A stretch of DNA of 64,000 nt from contig JAJYYZ010000005.1 in NCBI GenBank assembly GCA_021800445.1, positions 1-64,000 of the forward strand, in the 5' to 3' direction. The stretch's first letter is position 1. Every line of letters begins with the position of its first letter. This DNA comes from a bacterium (GTDB lineage Bacteria > Thermotogota > Thermotogae > Mesoaciditogales > Mesoaciditogaceae). The position numbers and the translations under genes were made by a program. Below, one piece after another: positions 25,948 through 34,218 of the stretch. Below the pieces are notes generated by a model that searched no databases, was not told where the DNA came from, and saw nothing but the letters and a program-made list of their open reading frames with translations.

Positions 25948-26857
25948 TTTTAACCTCCAGGTCGTGAAGACCTATTATAACTTTTTTGAAATCTTCAGGG
26001 AGCGGTGCTACAAATCTCATCCGCTCTCCGGTGATCGGATGATATATTTCGAGAACTGAAGAATGAAGCATCTGTCTTTCACAATTCAAAAAGGCAGAAC
26101 TTTTCTTACCATATATTTTATCACCTAAGACTGGATTCCCCAAATAACGCATGTGAACTCTTATCTGATGGGTGCGCCCTGTCATTATGGTTACAGACAA
26201 AAGTGAAGCCATTTTGAAATCTTTCACGACTTTGTAAACAGTGTGAGCCTGCCTTCCCCATTTTAAAACGTCCATTCTCGTCCTTATCTGAGGATTTCGG
26301 CCTATAGGCGCTGATATTTCTCCCGTTGCTTGCGGTGGAACACCTTCAACAAGCGTGAAATACATTTTATGGGTTTGCCGTGCCTTGAACTGGGCCGAGA
26401 GTATTCTCTGCACATCTGGATTCTTTGCCACCACTATGACTCCGGAGGTGTCCTTGTCAAGGCGATGAACTATGTATGGAAAATACTTTCCGTTTGAATG
26501 CCATAGAATGGCATTTACAAGCGTTCCAGTGATTTTTTTCAGCGTCGGATGGGTTACAAGGCCCGGCTGTTTATTTATCACAACGATAGAATCATCATCG
26601 TAGATTACATCAAGGGGAATTTTTTCAGGTAATACCTGCGGTATTTCCGGCGGAGGGAAAATCGCTTCAATTACATCTCCGATTTTGAGTTTATACGATG
26701 GCTTTACGCACTTTGAATTAACTTTGATATTGCCAGTTTTTATGAGATTTTGAACAACGGTTCTTGACATATTGCTTGGAGCAAATTCCAACATTGCGAG
26801 GTCTAAACGATTTCTTGCTTCACGATTGGTGATGGTTAATTTGAGACTTTCCACCAT
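25937..26857 (-). CDS. RluA/RluD-family 23S rRNA pseudouridine synthase
   Basis: An N-terminal S4 RNA-binding domain (about 14-70) is followed by the pseudouridine synthase domain with the catalytic aspartate, Asp134, in H-R-L-D-K-D-T-S-G. The G-R-T-H-Q-I-R-V-H-M motif is intact. It is closest in form to RluD, which modifies helix 69 of 23S rRNA, though RluC-like targets remain possible. The gene overlaps lspA by 38 bp, an order (lspA-rluD) common in bacteria. Confidence 0.92.
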   Translation of the reverse strand: MVESLKLTITNREARNRLDLAMLEFAPSNMSRTVVQNLIKTGNIKVNSKCVKPSYKLKIGDVIEAIFPPPEIPQVLPEKIPLDVIYDDDSIVVINKQPGLVTHPTLKKITGTLVNAILWHSNGKYFPYIVHRLDKDTSGVIVVAKNPDVQRILSAQFKARQTHKMYFTLVEGVPPQATGEISAPIGRNPQIRTRMDVLKWGRQAHTVYKVVKDFKMASLLSVTIMTGRTHQIRVHMRYLGNPVLGDKIYGKKSSAFLNCERQMLHSSVLEIYHPITGERMRFVAPLPEDFKKVIIGLHDLEVKNVE

Positions 26858-27293
26858 AACTCCTTCTTAGAAAATAAATTCCCAGGCCTATCGCCCCTGC
26901 CACAACACAGGAATCCGCGACGTTAAAAACGGGCCACCATCCTATTTGAATAAAATCTACAACGTAACCAAAGATCGGTCTGCTTATGGCGTTGTTTGAT
27001 AATGATCCTCCTATCAGAAGTCCGACAGAAAGTCTGAAAAAAAGACTTTTTTCTTTCCATAAGAAGGAAAAAATTATTATGCCACCTATAATCGCAAGCG
27101 TAAGATATTCGACGAAATCGTTTTTAAATGCCAGAAGGCTAAAGCCCACACCGGTATTTCTTACGTAAAATAAATTAACAAGTCCTTTTACAACGGGTAT
27201 GCTTTCCCACAGCACCATTCTTGTTGAAACAAGATATTTTGTGAATTGATCCGCAGATATGACGATTAACACGACAATCCATTGAAAGATCAT
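26820..27293 (-). CDS. lspA: Lipoprotein signal peptidase II
   Basis: LspA cleaves signal peptides from diacylglyceryl-modified prolipoproteins at the membrane. Four membrane segments are visible, and the catalytic aspartates are expected at Asp113 (Y-V-V-D-F-I) and Asp127 (F-N-V-A-D-S). The conserved N-x-x-D-R stretch before the first aspartate reads N-N-A-I-S-R here, with Ser in place of Asp and one extra residue. Asp15 in S-A-D-Q and N46 in V-R-N-T-G-V are kept. The product should still be active because the two catalytic aspartates are intact. Confidence 0.9.
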   Translation of the reverse strand: MIFQWIVVLIVISADQFTKYLVSTRMVLWESIPVVKGLVNLFYVRNTGVGFSLLAFKNDFVEYLTLAIIGGIIIFSFLWKEKSLFFRLSVGLLIGGSLSNNAISRPIFGYVVDFIQIGWWPVFNVADSCVVAGAIGLGIYFLRRSYGGKSQINHHQS

Positions 27294-27350
27294 TTTGCAT
27301 CCTTTTCAAGAAAAATTTTTGATGATATCATTGGATTATCATCTTTCAAT

Positions 27351-28298
27351 TCAAAACCTCCACGTTAAGCCCGACCACAATACTGGCCCATCCACGGGCT
27401 CAACGTTTAACAATTGTCCGCTTGTTGCCGCATCAAGAAAGAAAGATATATCTTTTGAGATGGGTTTTACAAATTGGAATGAGCCCGAAATGCCATAAGA
27501 TGGCTGATATCCTCCCACGTAATATCCTGAAAAGGTTATCGTTGCATTTCCATCGAATATATTGAAAGGCACTTCTCCTTGCAAGTGCAGTTCTTTTTCG
27601 GTCATTGCAGTCAAGGCTGAAAATGATCCGTCTGTGTAATCGAATATCCACACATATTTTGATGGCGCCTGATGAACGATGTTTGGGAAAAGATCGACTG
27701 AATCAGAAAAAGCCATAAGTGTGTTTGAAAAATTTCCGTAATTTGCACTTAAGCCTATTCCGTAAGCACCGTTTGAAACGCCCCCCATTAAAAAGAAATT
27801 GCCAAGACGTCCTGTGAGTAAAAAGCCATTTTGATACCAAAACGAATCAAGGTAAAAGAAACCGTTGAAACGTGCAAAATAAGTTCCTCTATCGTAGGCA
27901 AAAGAAAGCGTGCTGTTTTGAGTTTCTCCCTTTAAAGTTACCGTCCATCCGAACGGAAGCGTACCCACATCCCAAAGTGTATAAAATTTTTCTGAGTGGG
28001 TATCCGTTGCTCCGTCTTGAATTCTTAACCCTCCCCAATCGAAATCAACGTATTTAAAAAGTTGAGATGCATAAGGCGTAAAAATGAGCGTGTTGTTGGC
28101 AAAATTTGTGTTAACCGAGAAATAAGATTCAACGTGAGCAACCCAAAATTCAAGGTTCATCTCAACCGAAGATGTTAAATTCAATTCATCGGTTGAAAAT
28201 GAAGGTCCTGCCGATAAAAAAATTGTACTCTTCGGTGCTGCCAAAACAACTCCAAGAGTTGCAATTGCAAAAACAAAGAATACAATTATTTTTCTCAT
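27351..28298 (-). CDS. Putative outer-membrane (toga) beta-barrel protein
   Basis: The 315-residue protein has a signal peptide (M-R-K-I-I-V-F-F-V-F-A-I-A-T, ending near A-A-P) and then alternating polar/hydrophobic strands rich in aromatic residues, Gly and Asn, with a terminal W-R-F. A C-terminal phenylalanine on a final strand is a recognised trait of outer-membrane beta-barrels. No known family is evident. It lies four bases downstream of the PHP phosphoesterase gene in an operon with yebC. Confidence 0.65.
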   Translation of the reverse strand: MRKIIVFFVFAIATLGVVLAAPKSTIFLSAGPSFSTDELNLTSSVEMNLEFWVAHVESYFSVNTNFANNTLIFTPYASQLFKYVDFDWGGLRIQDGATDTHSEKFYTLWDVGTLPFGWTVTLKGETQNSTLSFAYDRGTYFARFNGFFYLDSFWYQNGFLLTGRLGNFFLMGGVSNGAYGIGLSANYGNFSNTLMAFSDSVDLFPNIVHQAPSKYVWIFDYTDGSFSALTAMTEKELHLQGEVPFNIFDGNATITFSGYYVGGYQPSYGISGSFQFVKPISKDISFFLDAATSGQLLNVEPVDGPVLWSGLTWRF

Positions 28299-28301
28299 GA
28301 C

Positions 28302-29135
28302 TCACCTTACCATTTTAAGCAGTTCAATTACTATTTCTCTTGGAACATTCATTATCTCTATTGGATAGGTACCTTCATGGTAATCAGTTCCCACGGTTAT
28401 TTTGAGTCCATGAATTCTCGCCATTTCGTGGTAATACTTTGACTGAGCACTCGTATGTTGCGAATGATATGCTTCGATTCCATCAAGACCCCATTCGATC
28501 ATCTTCATAAGATCGATTTCTTCAAGTCCGGACTTCACCTTGTTCTTGTAAAGACCAGGATGCGCAAGTACAGCCCATCCTTCGGCCATATGAATTCTCT
28601 TTATCGCTTCTTCTGGATCAAGTCCTTTCGGCGCCACATATGCTTTCCCTTTGTCTCCTATAAGTTCTGGAGTAAAAGCATCTTTGAAAGACTTGACATA
28701 TCCCTTTTCCAAAAGAGCCCTGGCAACATTTGGCCTTCCGACGAAAGGACCCGGAGATTGTTCCATAACATCGTCAAAAGTTATCTTGTAACCGAGTTCA
28801 TTTAATTTGTTAACCGTCTCACGGACTTTTTGTGTTCTTTCTTCGAACCTTGCCTCTAAAAAATCGTTAAAACCGGCATCATCTGGATCGAAATCGTAAC
28901 CAAGGATATGCACTTCGCCGTCATCGTACATCGTTGATATCTCAACACCGGCTATCAATTTAATGCCAATCTCCGAAGAAAGATCAAGCGCTTCTTTGAC
29001 GCCGCTTATCGAATCATGATCGGTAAGTGCACCAAAAACAACGCCACCTCCGGCGACTATTTCAAGTACGTCTCTGACGGGAAAAGCGCCATCTGAGTGG
29101 TTGCTGTGAAAATGAAGATCAACTCTTCGAAACAT
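28302..29135 (-). CDS. PHP-domain phosphoesterase
   Basis: A 277-residue PHP-superfamily protein, with metal ligands in D-L-H-F-H-S-N-H-S-D-G near the N-terminus, T-D-H-D-S, G-V-E-I-S, V-L-A-H-P-G and the late G-T-D-Y-H. It is of the YciV/TrpH kind, some of which hydrolyse 3',5'-nucleoside bisphosphates or short RNA 5' to 3'. The yebC gene ends four bases upstream. Confidence 0.9.
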   Translation of the reverse strand: MFRRVDLHFHSNHSDGAFPVRDVLEIVAGGGVVFGALTDHDSISGVKEALDLSSEIGIKLIAGVEISTMYDDGEVHILGYDFDPDDAGFNDFLEARFEERTQKVRETVNKLNELGYKITFDDVMEQSPGPFVGRPNVARALLEKGYVKSFKDAFTPELIGDKGKAYVAPKGLDPEEAIKRIHMAEGWAVLAHPGLYKNKVKSGLEEIDLMKMIEWGLDGIEAYHSQHTSAQSKYYHEMARIHGLKITVGTDYHEGTYPIEIMNVPREIVIELLKMVR

Positions 29136-29139
29136 CTTA

Positions 29140-29898
29140 TCAGCCGATTCTCGACATTATTTCTTCAAGTTCCTTGTCATCGATATCGAAGTTAGAATAA
29201 ACTTCCTGAACGTCATCGAGTTCTTCAAGGGAGTTTACGACTTGCAGCACTTTTTCTGCATCTTTTCCGCTCACGTGAACACTCATTTTGGGCACAAAAG
29301 TTGGTTCGTAAGAATCAATTTTGTAATCATCTTTAAGTGCATCGACAACTTTGTAAAGCATTTCTGGCGGGGTCATGATTGTGTAAACATCTTCGTCCTC
29401 TTTGATATCTTCTGCTCCGGCATCTATGACCCTCATCATGAACTCATCAGGATCGGAAACAGCCTCTTTTGAAATTATTATCACACCTTTTCTTTCAAAT
29501 TGCCAGCCAACACTTCCGCCTTCCGCAAGACTTCCACCGTATTTGGTGAGAACATGCCTTATATCCGCTATTGTCCTGTTTTTGTTATCTGTCAGTGTGC
29601 TTATGTAGAGTGCAACACCGGCAGGAGCATATCCTTCGTACATTATTTCTTCGTAACTGACACCTTCAAGTTCTCCTGTTCCTCTTTTTATTGCCCTTTC
29701 AACGGTGTCCTTTGGCATATTTGCCTCTCTTGCCTTTTCGACAGCAACTCTCAAACGCGGATTCATATCCGGATCTCCACCTCCGGATCGTGCGGCAACT
29801 GTTAACTCTCTTATGACTTTTGTAAACTCAGCAGATTTCCTGCTATCCTGTGCTTCTTTCCTGTGTTTTATATTGGCCCATTTGTTATGACCAGACAT
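29140..29898 (-). CDS. yebC: YebC/PmpR-family protein
   Basis: The N-terminus [13 protein letters not shown] and the segment I-K-R-G-T-G-E-L are diagnostic of the YebC/PmpR family, three-domain proteins reported as DNA-binding regulators and, for the TACO1 group, as factors that relieve ribosome stalling. Length (252) is usual. ATG follows GGAGGG. The promoter should lie in the repeat-bearing gap upstream. Confidence 0.93.
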   Translation of the reverse strand: MSGHNKWANIKHRKEAQDSRKSAEFTKVIRELTVAARSGGGDPDMNPRLRVAVEKAREANMPKDTVERAIKRGTGELEGVSYEEIMYEGYAPAGVALYISTLTDNKNRTIADIRHVLTKYGGSLAEGGSVGWQFERKGVIIISKEAVSDPDEFMMRVIDAGAEDIKEDEDVYTIMTPPEMLYKVVDALKDDYKIDSYEPTFVPKMSVHVSGKDAEKVLQVVNSLEELDDVQEVYSNFDIDDKELEEIMSRIG

Positions 29899-30293
29899 GA
29901 AAATCCCTCCTGGATTTTTAACTTTTCAAGATATTTTACCACATTAAGCCTTTTTAACAAAAGCATACCCTCTATTCTACCTTTTACGGTAAATAGATTT
30001 ACCTGCCTTCGAAATTCGCCGCTGTTTTGCCTTTGACTACTTACTCGTTACCGATTACTCTTCACTGCTTTTTCTCTAATCTCTGTTCTTGCCATTGGCC
30101 ATACGCTATTCGCCATCTGCCGTTTGCTATATGCTGCTTTTTGTGCGTCGGCTCCAGCATTTGCCCTTCGGTGTCTGGTCCTCGCTTTGCTGCGGAGGCC
30201 ACCTCTCGGCATCATGCTCTCCGCCTCCAGTTTGATTTTTCCACGTGCCATCTGCCGTTTTTTTAATCTCTTTTTTACGCTTATCGACAAAGA
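29899..30293 (-). repeat. Gene-free gap with GC-rich repeat R2 and short-period repeats
   Basis: Positions 30146-30228 hold repeat R2, 76 of 83 bases identical to R1 (6914-6996) when read on the minus strand, that is, in the direction of the flanking genes. It includes GGAGGC...GCCTCC, able to form a stem. On either side lies a degenerate 7-8 base motif, GGCAGATGGCGAATAGCGTA and similar (about 30075-30125 and 30240-30265), also seen near 40450-40530. Several long open frames cross the region only because it is GC-rich; none has a ribosome site or recognisable product. Confidence 0.75.
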
Positions 30294-31388
30294 TCATCTC
30301 AGGGCTATTCCCACCATCTTCAATTCGTATTTTCTACTTCCAAGTCCGATTTTTTCGCCGTGTTCAAGTTGCGCTTTCCATGAAACTTCAGGATGTACTT
30401 CATGAAAAGGATCTTTTCCAACTGTTTTTATGACAAGATCAATGCATGCCTGATCAAGTGCGACAGGATCGGTACTTGCCGCTATCCCTATGTCAGGTGC
30501 AACTGGAGGTCTGTTTATAGACCAGCAATCGCAATCCGGAGAAACGTCGGTTATGAAAGAAATGAACAGCCCACGTTTATCTTTCAAAACGGCCTTTGAA
30601 TATTCGGCTATTTTCATGCTCAAAAGTTCGGATGAAGCATCCCACTGGGGGGTCATCGCACCATAATCACACATGGCCACACACTCTCCGCATCCTATAC
30701 AGACATCGTAATCTATCAGCGCATATCTTTTACCATTCTCTCCCTTTACGATCTTAACGGCACCGGTGGGGCAATGTCTTTCGCACATGCCGCATGCCGT
30801 ACAATTGTCTGTAACGACAACAGGTTTTGAAGTGGAATGCTGTTCGAGTTTTCCAGATCTTGAGGCAGATCCCATACCCAAATTTTTCAAGGTACCTCCA
30901 AAGCCGGTTTGTTCATGGCCTTTGAAATGCGTTACCGCTATCACGACATTTGCAAGCGCTATTGCGGAACCTATTTTTGCATTTTTCACGTACTGACCAT
31001 CTATTGGAACCTCCACTTCATCGCTTCCTCTTAGGCCATCCGCTATAACGAGCGGTGCTCCGGTTACTTCTTGAACGAAACCATTTACAGTCGCTGTCCA
31101 TAGATGATCGATGGCATTGGACCGACTCCCTTTGTAAAGGGTATTTGCGTCAGTTAAAAACGGTTTCCCACCAAGTTCTTTTACTCTATCAGTTAGAACG
31201 CGCACGTAGTTAGGCCTTATGTAGGCCATGTTCCCATATTCTCCAAAGTGGATCTTTATAGCGACAAGATCGTCTTTCTTTACCACTTCGGATATTCCCG
31301 TTCGATCGACAAGCAATTTCAATTTTTGGAGCAAACTCATTCCCGGTGTGGTTGACGTATCGGTAAAATAAACGATAGACATCTTCAC
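30294..31388 (-). CDS. DUF362 protein with two 4Fe-4S ferredoxin motifs
   Basis: The protein (364 residues) has a DUF362 domain (V-A-I-K-I-H-F-G-E, T-H-F-K-G-H-E-Q-T-G-F-G-G) into which an eight-cysteine ferredoxin is inserted near residues 195-250: C-T-A-C-G-M-C-E-R-H-C-P and C-I-G-C-G-E-C-V-A-M-C. DUF362 proteins are cytoplasmic and uncharacterised, common in anaerobes. It overlaps larC by 4 bp, so it is the last gene of the nickel-pincer cofactor operon and may supply electrons or handle the product; that is inference. Confidence 0.88.
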   Translation of the reverse strand: MKMSIVYFTDTSTTPGMSLLQKLKLLVDRTGISEVVKKDDLVAIKIHFGEYGNMAYIRPNYVRVLTDRVKELGGKPFLTDANTLYKGSRSNAIDHLWTATVNGFVQEVTGAPLVIADGLRGSDEVEVPIDGQYVKNAKIGSAIALANVVIAVTHFKGHEQTGFGGTLKNLGMGSASRSGKLEQHSTSKPVVVTDNCTACGMCERHCPTGAVKIVKGENGKRYALIDYDVCIGCGECVAMCDYGAMTPQWDASSELLSMKIAEYSKAVLKDKRGLFISFITDVSPDCDCWSINRPPVAPDIGIAASTDPVALDQACIDLVIKTVGKDPFHEVHPEVSWKAQLEHGEKIGLGSRKYELKMVGIALR

Positions 31389-32581
31389 GATCTCCTTTCA
31401 AATTCAGCGTAAAACATTTGATAAACTGTTTTTATAGGTAATCCTTTTTCTTTTGCTATTTTTTTGCATTCTTCGTATTCAGGGGCGATATTCACAATTT
31501 TACCATCTAAAATTCCGATTTTAACTTTGACCTTTCCAAATTGAGTGTTAACTTCTTCGATCTTGCGATCTACTATTTCTCTTTCGGTATCAAAGATCCT
31601 AACTCCAAGCGTTGTCGTCTCTTTCAAAAGTATTTCGTTGATCTTAAAAAGGTTTTCCGCATCGACTATAACACTTATCTTTGTCGCGGGTCTGTTTTTC
31701 TTCATCTGGATTGGTGTGAAATAAACATCCAAAGCGCCGTTTTCGAAGAGTTTTTCCATGATATATTCGTAAAATTGTGGATTCATGTCATCTATGTTTG
31801 TCTCAACAACTTTCATCTTTTTTGACCCTTGTTCTACATTTCCCACGTTTATTCTCAAAAGATTGGGAATATCTATCTCATAAGTACCGGCTCCGTAACC
31901 CACTTTTTCAATGCGCATAAGAGGTTTTGGGCCAAAATAAGCAGATAAAGTTGTTATTATTGCAGCACCCGTCGGTGTTGTCAATTCTTTTTCTGTTCCG
32001 CTTGAGTATGTGGGCACATTTTTAAGCAATTCCATCGTTGCGGGTGCCGGCACGGGTAATTTTCCATGGGCTGTCATGACATATCCTTGGCCGGTGTTGA
32101 TCGATGAAGCGTATATTCTGTTAATCCCTAACAGTTCGAGCCCCGTAACGGATCCAACTATGTCCACTATTGCATCAACGGCTCCGACTTCATGAAAATG
32201 AATCTCGTTTATCTCGGTTCTGTGGACCTTTGCTTCGGCTTTTGCAAGATTCAGGAAGATCGCTTTGCTTTTTTCTTTTATCGTTCTTGAAAGTTCGCTT
32301 GTCTCTATTATTTTATTTATATCTTCGAGATTTCTTCCATGACGCTCGTGATCATGCGCATGATCGTGTTCGTGATCGTGTAAGTGCACATCAACGTAAG
32401 TACCACCTATGTGAGATCTTGAAACTTTTTCGATCTTTATTTCGTATTCATTTTCAAGGCTTAATTTATTTAATTCAGATTCAAGAGATTTTGGATCTAG
32501 GCCAAGATCTATCAAAGCACCTAAAACCATATTTCCGCTTATACCCGAGAACATTTCAAAATAAGCGTCCATTTGAATCAT
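31385..32581 (-). CDS. larC: Nickel insertion protein LarC (pyridinium-3,5-bisthiocarboxylate mononucleotide)
   Basis: LarC uses CTP to insert nickel into the pincer cofactor precursor. The N-terminal F-E-M-F-S-G-I-S-G-N-M, the histidine-rich loop H-D-H-E-H-D-H-A-H-D-H-E-R-H, and the H-F-H-E-V-G-A-V-D-A-I-V-D motif are present. In lactobacilli the gene is split into larC1 and larC2; here it is one frame of 398 residues. It overlaps larB and the DUF362 gene by 4 bp each. Confidence 0.93.
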   Translation of the reverse strand: MIQMDAYFEMFSGISGNMVLGALIDLGLDPKSLESELNKLSLENEYEIKIEKVSRSHIGGTYVDVHLHDHEHDHAHDHERHGRNLEDINKIIETSELSRTIKEKSKAIFLNLAKAEAKVHRTEINEIHFHEVGAVDAIVDIVGSVTGLELLGINRIYASSINTGQGYVMTAHGKLPVPAPATMELLKNVPTYSSGTEKELTTPTGAAIITTLSAYFGPKPLMRIEKVGYGAGTYEIDIPNLLRINVGNVEQGSKKMKVVETNIDDMNPQFYEYIMEKLFENGALDVYFTPIQMKKNRPATKISVIVDAENLFKINEILLKETTTLGVRIFDTEREIVDRKIEEVNTQFGKVKVKIGILDGKIVNIAPEYEECKKIAKEKGLPIKTVYQMFYAEFERRS

Positions 32582-33330
32582 TCCTCTCCTATTTTGTTTA
32601 TCATACTGGCCAGATAAGCGGCCCCGAAACCGTTATCTATGTTAACGACTCCTACTCCTCCCGAACAGTTGTTCAACATCGTTAAAAGCGGTGCAAGTCC
32701 TTTGAAGTTTGCGCCATAACCCACACTTGTCGGGACTGCTATAACTGGTTTTTTAACAAGGCCCGCGATGACGCTTGGAAGTGCACCATCCATGCCAGCG
32801 ATTACAACTATAACTTTAGCCTTGTCAAGTAAATCAACGTTGTAAAGGATCCTGTGAATGCCAGCAACTCCGACATCCAAAAGTTTTGATACCGAATTTC
32901 CCATTATCCTTGCACTTTCATATGCTTCTTCAACTACGGGCAAATCCGAAGTGCCAGCACTTACAATGAGAATATTTCCGGTGTTTTGTGGACTTTCCCT
33001 TTCCAAAGTAATAGTTCTACCCAAAGGATTGTAGGTAGTTTGAGGAAAAAGCGCACTGACTTTTTTAAACGTTGTTTTATTTGCCCTTGTGCCAAGCACA
33101 TTTGAATTCTTGTCAGATAACTTTTTGAAGATTTCTAAGACTTGATCATCGGTTTTTCCTTCACAAAAGATCACCTCAGGGAAACCGCGCCTTTTCGTCC
33201 TGTCAAGATCAACGCGTGCAAAATCAAGATCATCGTATCCTGGATCGATTATCATCTCAATGGCCTCATCAATTTCGATCTTTCCTAACTTCACAGATTC
33301 AAGAATTGATTTCAGATTTTTACCTACCAC
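32578..33330 (-). CDS. larB: Nickel-pincer cofactor biosynthesis protein LarB
   Basis: LarB carboxylates and hydrolyses nicotinate adenine dinucleotide, the first step of pincer cofactor synthesis. The C-terminal PurE-like domain shows V-S-A-G-T-S-D-L-P-V, G-V-A-G-I-H-R and G-M-D-G-A-L-P-S-V-I-A-G-L. The frame is open to 33378, but GAGGTG, seven bases before the GTG at 33330, fits a 250-residue protein starting V-G-K-N-L-K-S. That start leaves an 11-bp overlap with larE. Confidence 0.92.
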   Translation of the reverse strand: MVGKNLKSILESVKLGKIEIDEAIEMIIDPGYDDLDFARVDLDRTKRRGFPEVIFCEGKTDDQVLEIFKKLSDKNSNVLGTRANKTTFKKVSALFPQTTYNPLGRTITLERESPQNTGNILIVSAGTSDLPVVEEAYESARIMGNSVSKLLDVGVAGIHRILYNVDLLDKAKVIVVIAGMDGALPSVIAGLVKKPVIAVPTSVGYGANFKGLAPLLTMLNNCSGGVGVVNIDNGFGAAYLASMINKIGEE

Positions 33331-34138
33331 TTTCAAGCACCTCGTTAAGACTTCCGCTTCTGTAACCTTCAAGATCAAGGGCGACGTAATTAAACCCGAG
33401 AGATTTCGCGAGTCTCACGATCTCGAATTTTTTTTCAAGAATTATCTGAAATTCAGCAGGTATTACCTCTATTCTTAAAGTTTTTTCGTCATGATACCGT
33501 GCCCTGTGGACCTTCAATCCGATTGAACTCAGATAAAATTCAATCTTTCTTATCTTTTCAAGTTTATCGGTTGTTATTCTTGTGCCGTAAGGAAAACGAG
33601 TTGCAAGGCATGTCTCAGGTTGCTTGTCCCACGTAGGTAATCCCATTTCTTTTGAAAAATTCCTTATCTCAGACTTTGTCAATTCGGCATCTTTTAGCGG
33701 ACTTGATATTCCAAGTTCCGTAAGTGCTTTCAAACCAGGTCTGTAATCATTCAAAACATCGTCGTAATTGGTTCCGTCCGCGACAAACTTAACATCATTT
33801 TCTTTGGCAATTTTGATGAGATCTTTGAATATGGAATATTTGCAATAATAGCAACGTAAAGCATCATTTTTGGCGAAATTTTCATCTTCAAGTTCATTTG
33901 AGCCAACGATGATCTGTCTTATACCTAAGTCTTTGGCAATTTGAGCGGATTTTTTTATTTCATCTTCAAATCTTATTGGAGAAATAACCGTTACCGCCAA
34001 AACCTTATCTTTTCCCAAAACATCTTTGGCAACTTTCAAAAGAAAAGTGCTATCTGTTCCTCCTGAAAATGCCACCACAATTTTCCCCATTTTTTGGATG
34101 ATCGATTTAAGATTTTCCAATTTTTCCACAGAATTCAT
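33320..34138 (-). CDS. larE: Sulfur transferase LarE, three-cysteine type
   Basis: LarE adenylates the carboxylates of the pincer precursor and replaces oxygen with sulfur. The PP-loop S-G-G-T-D-S lies at residues 25-30. The protein has exactly three cysteines: Cys96 and Cys99 (R-C-Y-Y-C-K) and Cys177 (T-C-L-A-T-R-F). Cys177 corresponds to the sacrificial cysteine of lactobacillus LarE. The added pair suggests the [4Fe-4S]-dependent LarE described from Thermotoga maritima, which need not destroy its own cysteine. First gene of larE-larB-larC-DUF362. Confidence 0.92.
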   Translation of the reverse strand: MNSVEKLENLKSIIQKMGKIVVAFSGGTDSTFLLKVAKDVLGKDKVLAVTVISPIRFEDEIKKSAQIAKDLGIRQIIVGSNELEDENFAKNDALRCYYCKYSIFKDLIKIAKENDVKFVADGTNYDDVLNDYRPGLKALTELGISSPLKDAELTKSEIRNFSKEMGLPTWDKQPETCLATRFPYGTRITTDKLEKIRKIEFYLSSIGLKVHRARYHDEKTLRIEVIPAEFQIILEKKFEIVRLAKSLGFNYVALDLEGYRSGSLNEVLESGR

Positions 34139-34170
34139 GATTACACTTCCTTATTCAAAAATTATATCAC

Positions 34171-34194
34171 AAGCCCCGCATAATTGCGGGGCTT
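34171..34194 (-). terminator. Hairpin terminator between radical SAM gene and larE
   Basis: AAGCCCCGCA / TGCGGGGCTT form a perfect 10-bp stem with a TAAT loop. It lies downstream of the radical SAM gene and upstream of larE. Its T-rich flank is better on the plus strand, so it may be partly bidirectional. Confidence 0.7.
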
Positions 34195-34218
34195 ATTTAA
34201 TTTTAAATTTGTATACCC

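Noticed and set aside
30048-30405. Several open frames on both strands in the 29.9-30.4 kb gap
   Set aside because: They arise from the GC-rich repeat R2 and low-complexity units; none has a ribosome site or family features.
33331-33378. Longer N-terminus for LarB
   Set aside because: It would increase the overlap with larE to 59 bp, and the ribosome site fits the GTG at 33330.
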